Part shown: piece by piece, positions 8,423 through 15,450 of the stretch | Numbering within the stretch: the first letter of the stretch is position 1 | How the letters are laid out: the number at the start of each line of letters is the position of its first letter | DNA from: Actinomadura sp. NBRC 104412 | GTDB taxonomy: Bacteria > Actinomycetota > Actinomycetes > Streptosporangiales > Streptosporangiaceae | Direction: 5' to 3' | Length of the DNA: 64,000 bases | Assembly: GCF_030269515.1 (NCBI RefSeq) | Contig: NZ_BSTM01000001.1 | Span: 372,001-436,000 of the forward strand | The notes under the pieces: model-generated | Databases searched by the model: none | The model's input: the letters and a program-made list of their open reading frames with translations, nothing else | What the model was told of the DNA's origin: nothing | Position numbers and translations under genes: made by a program

Positions 8423-8750
8423 GCGGGACCACCCGAAAGAGCCCGAGACCGCAGCCGACGACGGCACGCCCGACGAGGAGGAGCTGAAAGAACTCCCCGA
8501 GGCGGGGAACGCCGACATCCAGCGGATGAACGACCATGTCCGCGAGATCCGGAGGACGTTCATCTCCTCGGCCGACCGCCAGAACCTCGCCTACGGCGGC
8601 GGCGACGCCATCGGCGGCCACCAGATCGGCCGCGACCTGAACATCTTCATGGCCGGAGGCGAACGCGATCCCTTGCCAACGTCTCCATCACACAGAACTG
8701 GGCCGACATCAAGCGGAGGTTCGCCGGCACCCCCAGCAAGGAACGACTGA
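8412..8750 (+). CDS. N-terminal part of the NTPase-like protein, as read before the frameshift
   Basis: From ATG 8412 (GGAGG at 8398-8402) the frame gives an acidic leader, a helix 'DIQRMNDHVREIRRTFI', then AYGGGDAIGGHQIGRDLN and 'IFMAGGERD'. Beyond about 8668 this frame turns into unrelated Pro/Ser-rich sequence and stops at 8750. Meanwhile the -1 frame becomes coding (see 8669-10405). As written the product is a 112-residue protein with an abnormal last 27 residues. I infer that this is the beginning of the downstream NTPase gene. Confidence 0.6.
   Translation: MPDERDHPKEPETAADDGTPDEEELKELPEAGNADIQRMNDHVREIRRTFISSADRQNLAYGGGDAIGGHQIGRDLNIFMAGGERDPLPTSPSHRTGPTSSGGSPAPPARND
8589..8642 (+). 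repeat. Copy 2 of the 54-bp AYGGGDAIGGHxxGRDLN-coding repeat
   Basis: Codes AYGGGDAIGGHQIGRDLN near the start of the NTPase-like reading frame. Only Lys/Gln and Val/Ile differ from copy 1 at 8324-8377. Confidence 0.85.
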
Positions 8751-10405
8751 TCCGGCTGCTGAAATCCGAGCCCGTCGTCGTCCTGCAAGGCCGATCGAGT
8801 ACGGGACGTAAGACCGCGGCACTGGCGGCCCTGGCACACCGGCATTCCGAGCTGCACGAGATCGGTCCGGAGAGGACGCTCGCGCACTTGGACAAGGGGA
8901 AGCTGCACCACGGTCACGGCTACGTGTATGACGCCTCCTCACGCCTGAGCGGGACCGGACGCCTCACCGAGGTGGAGGCGTTCGCCTGCCGGGACGCGCT
9001 GGTCGCACGCAACGCCCGACTGGTCATCCTCGTGGGCCCTGACACCGACACCAGTGAGGTCGGCGGCATCGTGGTCCGGCACGTGCCTCCCGATGCGATG
9101 GACGTGCTGGAGCGCCACCTGTCCGATCGGTTGGAAGCGGAGGGAGTGGACGTCCGTTCCATCGTCGACCAGGTCACCGAGCGTCCGGAGACTCCCCGGG
9201 ACGCCATGGAACTGGCGCGGGACCTCGCCGAAGGGAAACGGGCAGGACGGGACATCGAGGAGATCTGCCGGAATCGCGTCAAGCCGCTCCGGCGCCAGGC
9301 GCGCGAAGTGCTGCGCCAGCAGGACACCGACAAGGACCTGGCGCGCCGCGCCTTCGTCATCGCCGGCGCCGCGCTGAACGGGCTGCCCACCGTCGAGGTC
9401 TGCCGGGCCGCCTACGACCTGGCCAAGCGGCTCCACAAGCTGGAACGCGAGGGCAAGCGTTCCAAGCTGGCCCTGCCGCCCTTCGGCGCCATGCTGGGGG
9501 ACTGGCTGGAACACGCCAGGGAGGAACGGCCGGAATTCATCGAGGAGATGGACCGCACGCTGTCCTTCCGGCATGGTTTCGCCACCTCCGTGCTCGACGC
9601 CGTCTGGCTCGACTACGTCGTCGCGCACAAGGCGCTACTCGACTGGCTCTCCGAACTGGCCAGGACGGGAAGCCCGGAGACGCGTCTCAAGGTGGCCCAC
9701 ACGCTCGCCCAATTCGCCGTCTACGACTTCACGTTCATTTACGACAACTGCATCCTCGAATGGTCTCGCAGCATGTACATGAGCCTGCACGTGACGACGG
9801 CCTGGACGCTGGAGGCGATCGTGCTCAAGTGCCCGTCGCGGCGCCCCGACGTCATCAGGAGCGTGCAGCCATGGGCCACAACCAAGGACCTGAGTCAAGC
9901 CGCCACCGCCGTCCGGCTGCTCGGCACGCGGTTCGGAACAGAGGCCACCGAAGACGCGATGCGCATACTGCAGAAAATCGCTGTGAACCATCGCCGTCGG
10001 CTCAGCGGCGCCATTCGGGGAACGGTGGTGGAACTGTTCCTGGACGGCTCCCCCGGCATCGTCGTCTCGAAACTGACCGGCTGGGTCCGCTTGGATCATC
10101 CCGTTCTCAGCGATCTCGCGGCCCGATGCCTGGCCGATCTCGCCTGGCTCGGACCCTCGGACCGTCCACCCCTGCTCACCTACTACAACGAGGATTCGAC
10201 CCGGGCCGCCGACCTGTGGCGGGAGGTCCTGTCCTCTCGGTACTGCGACCAGAAGCCGTGGAACGCACTGCGCACTTGGGCGAAGAACGGGATCGACATC
10301 GGTGCGCTGCTCAGGGATCTGTACGCCGAGCCGGGTCTGCGTCCGCGGCTGCGCTTCTACCAATTGACACCACCGTTCCGATCCGAACAGGAGGCGACGG
10401 GATGA
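8669..10405 (+). CDS. P-loop NTPase-like protein with helical-repeat C-terminus (main part, start lost to frameshift)
   Basis: This frame is coding from about 8669: 'SLANVSITQNWADIKRRF', then 'VVVLQGRSSTGRKTAALAAL' (8789-8815 codes the Walker A-like GRSSTGRKT), 'LVILVGPDTD' as a possible Walker B strand, and a long alpha-helical C-terminal half of about 350 residues. No ATG, GTG or TTG with a ribosome site precedes the P-loop in this frame. A TTG at 8888 would discard it. I therefore read it as the continuation of the frame starting at 8412, one base missing or a -1 shift near 8668-8672. It resembles STAND/NLR-type NTPases only in layout. Its stop overlaps the next ATG (ATGA). Confidence 0.65.
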   Translation, partial: SLANVSITQNWADIKRRFAGTPSKERLIRLLKSEPVVVLQGRSSTGRKTAALAALAHRHSELHEIGPERTLAHLDKGKLHHGHGYVYDASSRLSGTGRLTEVEAFACRDALVARNARLVILVGPDTDTSEVGGIVVRHVPPDAMDVLERHLSDRLEAEGVDVRSIVDQVTERPETPRDAMELARDLAEGKRAGRDIEEICRNRVKPLRRQAREVLRQQDTDKDLARRAFVIAGAALNGLPTVEVCRAAYDLAKRLHKLEREGKRSKLALPPFGAMLGDWLEHAREERPEFIEEMDRTLSFRHGFATSVLDAVWLDYVVAHKALLDWLSELARTGSPETRLKVAHTLAQFAVYDFTFIYDNCILEWSRSMYMSLHVTTAWTLEAIVLKCPSRRPDVIRSVQPWATTKDLSQAATAVRLLGTRFGTEATEDAMRILQKIAVNHRRRLSGAIRGTVVELFLDGSPGIVVSKLTGWVRLDHPVLSDLAARCLADLAWLGPSDRPPLLTYYNEDSTRAADLWREVLSSRYCDQKPWNALRTWAKNGIDIGALLRDLYAEPGLRPRLRFYQLTPPFRSEQEATG

Positions 10406-11262
10406 CCAATCTGCGTACAGGCTGCAAATACCACAGCGAGCCTGTGGAACGTCTCCAGTTGTATCCGGGCATCGGCACGCGGCTCGTCCGCCTGCTGAGC
10501 CGGTCCCGCGACCGGTTCCGCGCGGTGCACTGGCCCGACAGTTTCGAGTTCCGCGTTCCGGCCAAGGGCGACGGCTATGACTTCTTCGTCGTCGTCAACT
10601 TCACCTGGTGCGTCACCGGCCACGCGTACGGCGAGAAGCTGATCTCCCGGGCGAGCGAGCATCGGGAGATCCTCAGGGATCGCGCGGCGGCCCGCCTCCG
10701 CGGAGTCTCCCGCGATTTCCCGCCCTACGAGGCGGGCGCGGCCGAAAAGACCTTCCACGGCACACTGGGTGAATTGTTCGCCGGCACCTGCCTGACCTAT
10801 GCCTCCGGAACGGTCGACGATGGTGCCGCACGGCCCATCGAGCATTACACCCTGCTGCGCCTGGACAAGCCCGTCCGGAAAGCTCAGCGCGAAGCATGGA
10901 GTTCACGGCAGGAGGCGCACAACCGGCACGAGGAGGCGCGGATGCTGGCCGCCCAGCTCGGCGAGCAGCGCCTGCTGTGGCGGGAGTTCCTCAGCAACGG
11001 GCAGGCCGACTGGCTCACCCCCTACGCGATGGCGCTGGCCGAGAACCCCGAGGACGCCGCGAAAATCACCGAGAAGATGACCGGCGACCGGTACGACAAG
11101 GCCCGCGAACTGGCCACCCACATTGAGAAGCAGGTACGGGAGTACAACGCCCGTGACGCCTTCGACCTGATGGTGCAGAACGACCTGGTCTTGAGGCACC
11201 TACTGCGACTGATCGGCGTGCCCGGCCTACCGGAAGCCCCCTCCCCCTTCGCGGAACGCTGA
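10402..11262 (+). CDS. Unrecognised protein, third gene of the cyclase-like/NTPase cassette
   Basis: A 286-residue protein with no signal peptide or membrane segment. The N-terminal half (to about 150) looks like an alpha/beta domain with strands 'FEFRVPAKGDGYDFFVVVNF' and then a long charged helix 'HREILRDRAAARLRGVSRDF'. The C-terminal half is helical and charged ('RKAQREAWSSRQEAHNRHEE'), with coiled-coil potential. The strand-then-helix layout recalls SPFH/band-7 proteins, but the match is too weak to claim. The ATGA overlap with the NTPase gene shows translational coupling, so the three proteins probably work together. Confidence 0.7.
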   Translation: MTNLRTGCKYHSEPVERLQLYPGIGTRLVRLLSRSRDRFRAVHWPDSFEFRVPAKGDGYDFFVVVNFTWCVTGHAYGEKLISRASEHREILRDRAAARLRGVSRDFPPYEAGAAEKTFHGTLGELFAGTCLTYASGTVDDGAARPIEHYTLLRLDKPVRKAQREAWSSRQEAHNRHEEARMLAAQLGEQRLLWREFLSNGQADWLTPYAMALAENPEDAAKITEKMTGDRYDKARELATHIEKQVREYNARDAFDLMVQNDLVLRHLLRLIGVPGLPEAPSPFAER

Positions 11263-11301
11263 CGCGGGCCGGTCGTCACCTCAATCCGAGGTGTCGAGGT
11301 A

Positions 11302-11459
11302 GTGGGCGCGGCCGGCTCGTCGTAGCCCTCGACGCGGCGCCCGCCCAGTGCCTCGACGCGCGCCCGGTCGGAGGCCGGGTCGGGCGACGCGAGGTCGAAG
11401 TGGACGCGGTTCTTGCCGCTCTTGGGCGCGTCGGTCTTCTGGAAGACGAGGCCGGGCAT
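11302..11459 (-). pseudogene. VOC/glyoxalase-like protein fragment
   Basis: About 50 residues, 'LVFQKTDAPKSGKNRVHFDL' followed by 'ARVEALGGRRVEGYDEP', match the start of the second half of small actinobacterial VOC proteins (usual form: LlFQ-V-E-K-KNRvHlDL, then LGArrV). The first half and the C-terminal 'DPEGNEF' motif are missing. It abuts the broken GNAT gene. Confidence 0.6.
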
Positions 11460-11996
11460 CAGGCGGCGTCGGTGAGGCGCAACTCCATGAACAGCATGAA
11501 GGATTCGAGGCCGGACAATCCGGCCTCGTTGCCGTCGAACATCGGCCTGTCCGCGAAGCCCACGGACCGGTACAGGGCGTGCGCCTCGCGCATGAACGTC
11601 GCGGTCTCCAGGCGCGCCACCTCGTACCCGATGGTGCGCGCGTCCGCCAGCAGGATCTCCAGGATCGCGCGTCCGATCCCCTGGCCGCGGGCCTGTGGAC
11701 GCACGTACATCCGCTTGATCTCGGCCACGGTCTCGTCGACGGGCTTCAGCGCGCCCACCCCGACGACCTCCGTGCCCGCGCCCGATGAGCAGGCGTCCGC
11801 GCGGGCCCAGCAGATGCGGCAGTTCCTAGGTGAACTCGCGGTGGTGCGCCGCCACGGCCGCCTCGGTGTCGTCGAACACCACTCCGTGGTCGGCGGCGAG
11901 CCGTTCCCCGATCCACAGCAGGTACTCCCGCAGTAGCTCTCCGGTCAGCGCCTCCGCCTGCGCCGGCGACCCCTCGAACCGTTGGATGTCGGCCAT
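11459..11996 (-). pseudogene. GNAT acetyltransferase with a nonsense codon and a frameshift
   Basis: The 5' part, MADIQRFEGSPAQAEALTGE to 'AAVAAHHREFT', ends in TAG (11826-11828). The same frame goes on after the stop as 'ELPHLLGPRGRLLIGRGHG'. Homology then passes to another frame near 11770 with 'TEVVGVGALKP', 'EIKRMYVRPQARGQGIGRAIL' (the acetyl-CoA loop R-x-x-G-x-G) and 'RLETATFMREAHALYRSVGF'. Joined, the pieces give a normal GNAT of about 178 residues. Two lesions in one gene argue for real decay rather than one sequencing error. It is divergent from the PadR gene and may once have been its target. Confidence 0.8.
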
Positions 11997-12028
11997 CGTC
12001 TTCTACTCCAATCTGGACCATTTCGACG

Positions 12029-12047
12029 GTACTCCAGAACGGAGTAC
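12029..12047. promoter_or_regulatory. Palindromic operator, likely PadR-family site
   Basis: Perfect inverted repeat GTACTCC-N5-GGAGTAC in the 61-bp gap between the divergent GNAT remnant and the PadR gene, ending 10 bp before the GTG start. Autoregulation by the PadR protein is the natural inference. Confidence 0.65.
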
Positions 12048-12057
12048 GGTCAAGGGC

Positions 12058-12711
12058 GTGACCACATCCAGCCGACCCCGCCTGACCACGACCTCCTATG
12101 CGCTGCTCGGGCTGCTCGCCCTCCGGCCCTGGACGGCCTACGAGCTCACCCAGCAGATGCGGCGCAGCCTGCACTACGTCTGGCCGAAATCCGAGAGCCT
12201 GCTCTACACCGAACCCAAGAAACTGGTCGAAGCCGGGCTCGCCGACGTCACCCACCAGCGGCGCGGCGACCGGACCCGCGCCCAGTACCACATCACCCCC
12301 GAAGGCCGCCGCGCCCTGGAGGAGTGGCTGGACACCGAACCGGCCACTCCCCTGTTCGAGATCGAGGCCATGCTGCGGGTGATCTTCGCCGATCAGGGCA
12401 CCCCCGAGCAGCTCGTACGGTCCCTGCGCTCGACCGCCGCCTGGGCCGAGGGCGAGCTGGCCCGCGCACGTCCCCAGGTCGAGACCTACCTCGACACGGG
12501 CGGGCCGTTCCCCGAGCGCCTGCACCTCATCGCGCTCATCGTGGGCTTCTACGGCGAGCTGTTCGACCTGATCCGCCGGTTCTTCGGTGAGGCCGCCGAC
12601 CTCGCCGAGAAGTGGGACGCCACGACCGGCGTGCCCGCCGACGACCATCTGCGGGCCATGCTGGAACGCGCCGCGCGCCTCGCCGAGTCGGCGGACGCTG
12701 AGGGGGCATGA
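12058..12711 (+). CDS. PadR-family transcriptional regulator
   Basis: A 217-residue regulator. The N-terminal winged helix has 'TTTSYALLGLLALRPWTAYEL' character (ALLGLLA, then YEL) and 'LLYTEPKKLVEAGLAD', followed by the wing 'GDRTRAQYHITPEGRRAL'. A C-terminal helical dimerisation region (Vir_act_alpha_C type) fills 100-215. GTG 12058 is chosen because the PadR homology begins just after it; the frame upstream runs through the operator. PadR proteins are usually ligand-responsive repressors of an adjacent gene. The neighbours here are remnants, so the target may be lost. Confidence 0.88.
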   Translation: MTTSSRPRLTTTSYALLGLLALRPWTAYELTQQMRRSLHYVWPKSESLLYTEPKKLVEAGLADVTHQRRGDRTRAQYHITPEGRRALEEWLDTEPATPLFEIEAMLRVIFADQGTPEQLVRSLRSTAAWAEGELARARPQVETYLDTGGPFPERLHLIALIVGFYGELFDLIRRFFGEAADLAEKWDATTGVPADDHLRAMLERAARLAESADAEGA

Positions 12712-12860
12712 GCCTGCTCCCCGGACGCGCCATAGCGCCGATCATCGGCACATGGAACCTTGACGCGGGCGTCGTCGAACCCGACCCGGCGGTCTACGAC
12801 GAGCCGTCCTCGCTGTACCGGGCTTGGACCAGCATGTCCCCCGCCGCCGTCCGGAAATAG
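12708..12860 (+). CDS. Short reading frame coupled to the PadR gene (possible gene stub)
   Basis: Starts ATG in an ATGA overlap with the PadR stop and after AGGGGG, giving 50 residues beginning MSLLPGRAIAPIIGTWNLD. The well-placed start suggests a real second gene of a PadR operon. The frame stops at 12860, opposite an ArsR remnant, so it is probably truncated. No family recognised. Confidence 0.35.
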   Translation: MSLLPGRAIAPIIGTWNLDAGVVEPDPAVYDEPSSLYRAWTSMSPAAVRK

Positions 12861-12961
12861 AGGACGGAGCGACCCAAGCGGCGGCGTGCGACCACGCCCG
12901 CGTCCAGCAGGACCTTCAGGTGGCGCCCCACCGAGCCCAAGCCCCGCCCGGTCAGCGCCAC
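12794..12961 (-). pseudogene. ArsR-type regulator, C-terminal fragment
   Basis: 'GLGSVGRHLKVLLDAGVVARRR' is split here as recognition helix 'GSVGRHLKVLLDAG' plus wing 'RLGRSVLYFRTAAGDMLV', the standard end of ArsR winged-helix repressors. Everything before the recognition helix is absent. Head-to-head with an MFS tail (12983-13201), it suggests one deletion that took out the shared promoter region and both N-termini. Confidence 0.65.
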
Positions 12962-12982
12962 CCCTTGCGTCGTGCCATCGCC

Positions 12983-13201
12983 GCGCTCGGGCTGCACTCC
13001 TCAGGCACGCTCGCCTTCCAGGGGGTGGCGGCCGCGCTCGCCGGAACGGCCGCGCTCGCCGGAACGGTCGCGCAGCGCACCTCGTCCGCCGCCGGGATGG
13101 TGGCGATGGCGGTCGCGTCCATCGCGGTCACGCCGGCCCTTCTGCGTACGGGCCGTCCCGAGCGGGCCGTACGGCCCGTCCCTGAATCCGGGCGGTTGTG
13201 A
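12983..13201 (+). pseudogene. MFS transporter, C-terminal fragment
   Basis: The frame reads 'ALGLHSSGTLAFQGVAAALAG', taken here in parts as 'SSGTLAFQGVAAALAG' and 'VAQRTSSAAGMVAMAVASIAV'. These are two hydrophobic segments like the last helices of a drug-type MFS carrier, then a polar tail. About 330 expected upstream residues are missing and there is no start with a ribosome site. Confidence 0.5.
13030..13065 (+). repeat. Tandem duplication of an 18-bp unit
   Basis: Two exact copies of GGCCGCGCTCGCCGGAAC inside the MFS remnant, duplicating six codons. Confidence 0.85.
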
Positions 13202-13430
13202 GCGTTCACCGCGTGGTGGCGTGCGCCGCCGCGTCCGTCCCCAAGGGCGAGTGCGGCGGCGCGAGGACGGCGGTTTCACCGATGGCGGCGTAACGCCACC
13301 GCAACACACTGACGGCGATCCGGTGAACCGGGTGGCTCCGCAGCGGAACGGGATCGAGCCCCCACCCGGCCCGGCGGCACACGGCAGGCGCGCGACCCGT
13401 CGCCGCTTGACCGTCAGTGGAAGGAGAACC

Positions 13431-14297
13431 ATGCTCCGCAGGCAGTCCATCGCGCTGCTCGGTGCGGCCGCGGCCCTGGTCGCAGGGCTGTTCGCAGCGC
13501 CCCCCGCCAATGCCCAGAGCCCCTACGAACGGGGACCCGACCCCACGGAGGCCAGCGTCAGCGCCTCCCGCGGCCCGTTCAGCACCTCCCAGACCACCGT
13601 GTCCAGGCTGAGCGCCACCGGGTTCGGCGGCGGCGTCATCTACTACCCCAACAGCACCGCCGAGGGCACCTACGGCGGCATCGCGATCTCACCCGGCTTC
13701 ACCGCCACCTGGTCCAGCCTGGACTGGCTCGGCCCGCGCCTGGCCTCGTTCGGCTTCGTGGTCATCGGCATCGAGACCAACACGCTGCTCGACCAGCCCG
13801 CCAGCCGAGGACAGCAACTGCTGGCCGCGCTCGACTACCTGACCCAGCGCAGCCCGAGCGCGGTCCGGGCACGGCTGGACCCGTCGCGCCTGGCCGTGGC
13901 CGGACACTCCATGGGCGGCGGCGGCACCCTGGAGGCGGCGGCGAACCGTCCCTCGCTTCAGGCGGCCATCCCGATCGCCCCGTGGAACCTGGACAAGACC
14001 TGGACCACGGTGCGCGTCCCCACGATGATCATTGGCGGTGAGTCCGACACCATCGCGCCGGTGAGCTCGCACTCGATCCCGTTCTACACGAGCCTGACCA
14101 GCGCGCCGGAGAAGGCGTACCTGGAGCTGAACAACGCCAGCCACTTCTTCCCGCAGACCCCCGACACGACCATGGCCAGGTCCATGATCAGCTGGATGAA
14201 GCGGTACATCGACGACGACACCCGCTACTCCCAGTTCCTCTGCCCCGCCCCGCGCTCGCTCGCGATCTCCGACTACCGGGACACCTGCCCCGCCTGA
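13431..14297 (+). CDS. Secreted cutinase / polyester hydrolase (alpha/beta hydrolase)
   Basis: A 288-residue exported enzyme. A Sec signal peptide (about 1-28, ending PPANA) precedes 'SPYERGPDPTEASVSASRG', the hallmark start of Thermobifida-type cutinases and PET hydrolases. The triad is Ser160 in GHSMGGGG, Asp206 in ESDTIAPV and His238 in ASHFFP; its spacing (46 and 32) equals that I recall for TfCut2. Trp185 is kept, while the aromatic clamp Tyr is Phe90. Two Cys near the C-terminus (FLCPAP, DTCPA) fit the conserved disulfide. It should cleave cutin and other polyesters outside the cell. AAGGAG lies 5 bp before the ATG. It is a single-gene unit followed by a strong terminator. Confidence 0.95.
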   Translation: MLRRQSIALLGAAAALVAGLFAAPPANAQSPYERGPDPTEASVSASRGPFSTSQTTVSRLSATGFGGGVIYYPNSTAEGTYGGIAISPGFTATWSSLDWLGPRLASFGFVVIGIETNTLLDQPASRGQQLLAALDYLTQRSPSAVRARLDPSRLAVAGHSMGGGGTLEAAANRPSLQAAIPIAPWNLDKTWTTVRVPTMIIGGESDTIAPVSSHSIPFYTSLTSAPEKAYLELNNASHFFPQTPDTTMARSMISWMKRYIDDDTRYSQFLCPAPRSLAISDYRDTCPA

Positions 14298-14314
14298 CCA
14301 CCCGAAGGGTGAAC

Positions 14315-14352
14315 CCGGTGGCGGGCCGCGACCTGGCGCGGCCCGCCACCGG
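14315..14352 (+). terminator. Strong intrinsic terminator after the cutinase gene
   Basis: Perfect 16-bp stem CCGGTGGCGGGCCGCG / CGCGGCCCGCCACCGG with a 6-base loop, 18 bp after the stop. No U-run, as usual in actinobacteria. It also faces the end of the leftward DUF2630 gene. Confidence 0.85.
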
Positions 14353-14413
14353 CATGCCCAGAGCCGCGCCGCCCCGGGCGTGCCGCGGGAGTCCTCTGCC
14401 GGCGATGGCCGGA

Positions 14414-14659
14414 TTACTGGCGGTAGTTCTCCACCTGGTCGGCCGGGCGGATCTGGGCCTCGTCCGGGTCCTGCCCGGCGCCCCTGCGGGCACGCCGCTG
14501 ACGCAGCAGGTCCCAGCACTGGTCGAGCGCGACCTCCAACTCGCGGAGGCGGCGGCGGTCGTCCGGGTCGGACGGCTCGCCGTGCGCGTGCTTCTCCCGC
14601 AACGCGCGCTCCTCCTCGACGAAGTCGCGGATGCTCCCCAGGATGTCCTTCTCGTCCAT
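14414..14659 (-). CDS. DUF2630 family small protein
   Basis: An 81-residue acidic, helical protein: MDEKDILGSIRDFVEEE, then 'RRRLRELEVALDQCWDLLRQ' and 'AGQDPDEAQIRPADQVENY'. These are the conserved blocks of DUF2630, a small actinobacterial family of unknown role. GGAGGAGAG precedes the ATG. It lies downstream of the conservon, separated by a long hairpin, so it is probably transcribed on its own. Confidence 0.85.
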   Translation of the reverse strand: MDEKDILGSIRDFVEEERALREKHAHGEPSDPDDRRRLRELEVALDQCWDLLRQRRARRGAGQDPDEAQIRPADQVENYRQ

Positions 14660-14691
14660 CTCTCTCCTCCCCCGGCCGACCCTACGCTGGG

Positions 14692-14744
14692 TCGTGGCGT
14701 GTTCGCCCCGATCTTCCCGTCGCCCTGGGGCGAACACGCCACGA
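14692..14744 (-). terminator. Long hairpin between the conservon and DUF2630
   Basis: 18-bp perfect arms TCGTGGCGTGTTCGCCCC and GGGGCGAACACGCCACGA around a 17-base loop. Placed 74 bp after the GTPase stop and 33 bp before the DUF2630 start, it probably terminates the conservon transcript. Confidence 0.75.
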
Positions 14745-14817
14745 GTCTGCCGCACCTCCCCGAGCGGGTCGCAACCCGGGGAGGTACGTGGTCCGAGTCG
14801 CCTCTGGAGGAGCAGGG

Positions 14818-15450
14818 TCAGAAGGCCATCACCGGGCCGCCCGTCCCGGTGTGGGATGCCGAACGCAGCGCGTGCTCGATCAGCCCGATCAGCACCTCCT
14901 TCGCCGAGCCCGGACGCCGCGCGTCGCACAGGATGATCGGCACCTGCGGGTCCACGTCCAGCGCGGTGCGGATCTCCGGCGCCTCGTACTGCTCGGCGCC
15001 GTCGAAGCAGTTCACCGCGACCACGAACGGGGTGCCGCGCCGCTCGAAGTAGTCGATCGACCCGAAGCTGGCGGGCAGCCTCCGGGTGTCGGCCAGCACC
15101 ACCGCGCCGAGCGCGCCGCGCGACAGCTCGTTCCACATGAACCAGAAGCGTTCCTGGCCCGGCGTGCCGAACAGGTAGATCGCGACGCCGTCGCGCAGCG
15201 TGATGCGGCCGAAGTCCATCGCCACGGTCGTGGTCCGCTTGGCGGCCACGCCCTCGATGTCGTCCACGCCGATCGACACGTTGGTCATCGCCTCTTCGGT
15301 GCGCAGCGGGCGGATCTCGCTGACCGCCCCGACGAGGGTCGTCTTGCCGACGCCGAAGCCGCCGGCGACAAGGATCTTCAACGCCACCCGGGGGCCGTCG
15401 GCGGCCTCCGCGGAGGGGTCGGCGGGGGATTTAGAGCGCGCGTAGCTCAT
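14818..15450 (-). CDS. cvnD: Conservon GTPase (CvnD)
   Basis: A 210-residue small ATP/GTP-binding protein with P-loop 'GGFGVGKTTL', switch region 'VAMDFGRITL', 'YLFGTPGQERF' (DxxG-like, with Thr-Pro-Gly) and 'AVNCFDG' in place of NKxD. This matches the MglA-like GTPases that end conservons. With CvnB and CvnC it is thought to form a membrane-associated complex with the CvnA sensor, comparable to eukaryotic G-protein signalling, and it affects development or metabolism in streptomycetes. The start overlaps the DUF742 gene by 20 bp. Confidence 0.95.
   Translation of the reverse strand: MSYARSKSPADPSAEAADGPRVALKILVAGGFGVGKTTLVGAVSEIRPLRTEEAMTNVSIGVDDIEGVAAKRTTTVAMDFGRITLRDGVAIYLFGTPGQERFWFMWNELSRGALGAVVLADTRRLPASFGSIDYFERRGTPFVVAVNCFDGAEQYEAPEIRTALDVDPQVPIILCDARRPGSAKEVLIGLIEHALRSASHTGTGGPVMAF

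Noticed and set aside
8888..10405. NTPase gene starting at TTG 8888
   Set aside because: This start would leave out the P-loop at 8789-8815, which is in the same frame and clearly coding; no ribosome site precedes the TTG.
13030..13065. Insertion-sequence target duplication
   Set aside because: The two 18-bp copies are directly adjacent with nothing between them and no terminal inverted repeats or transposase nearby.
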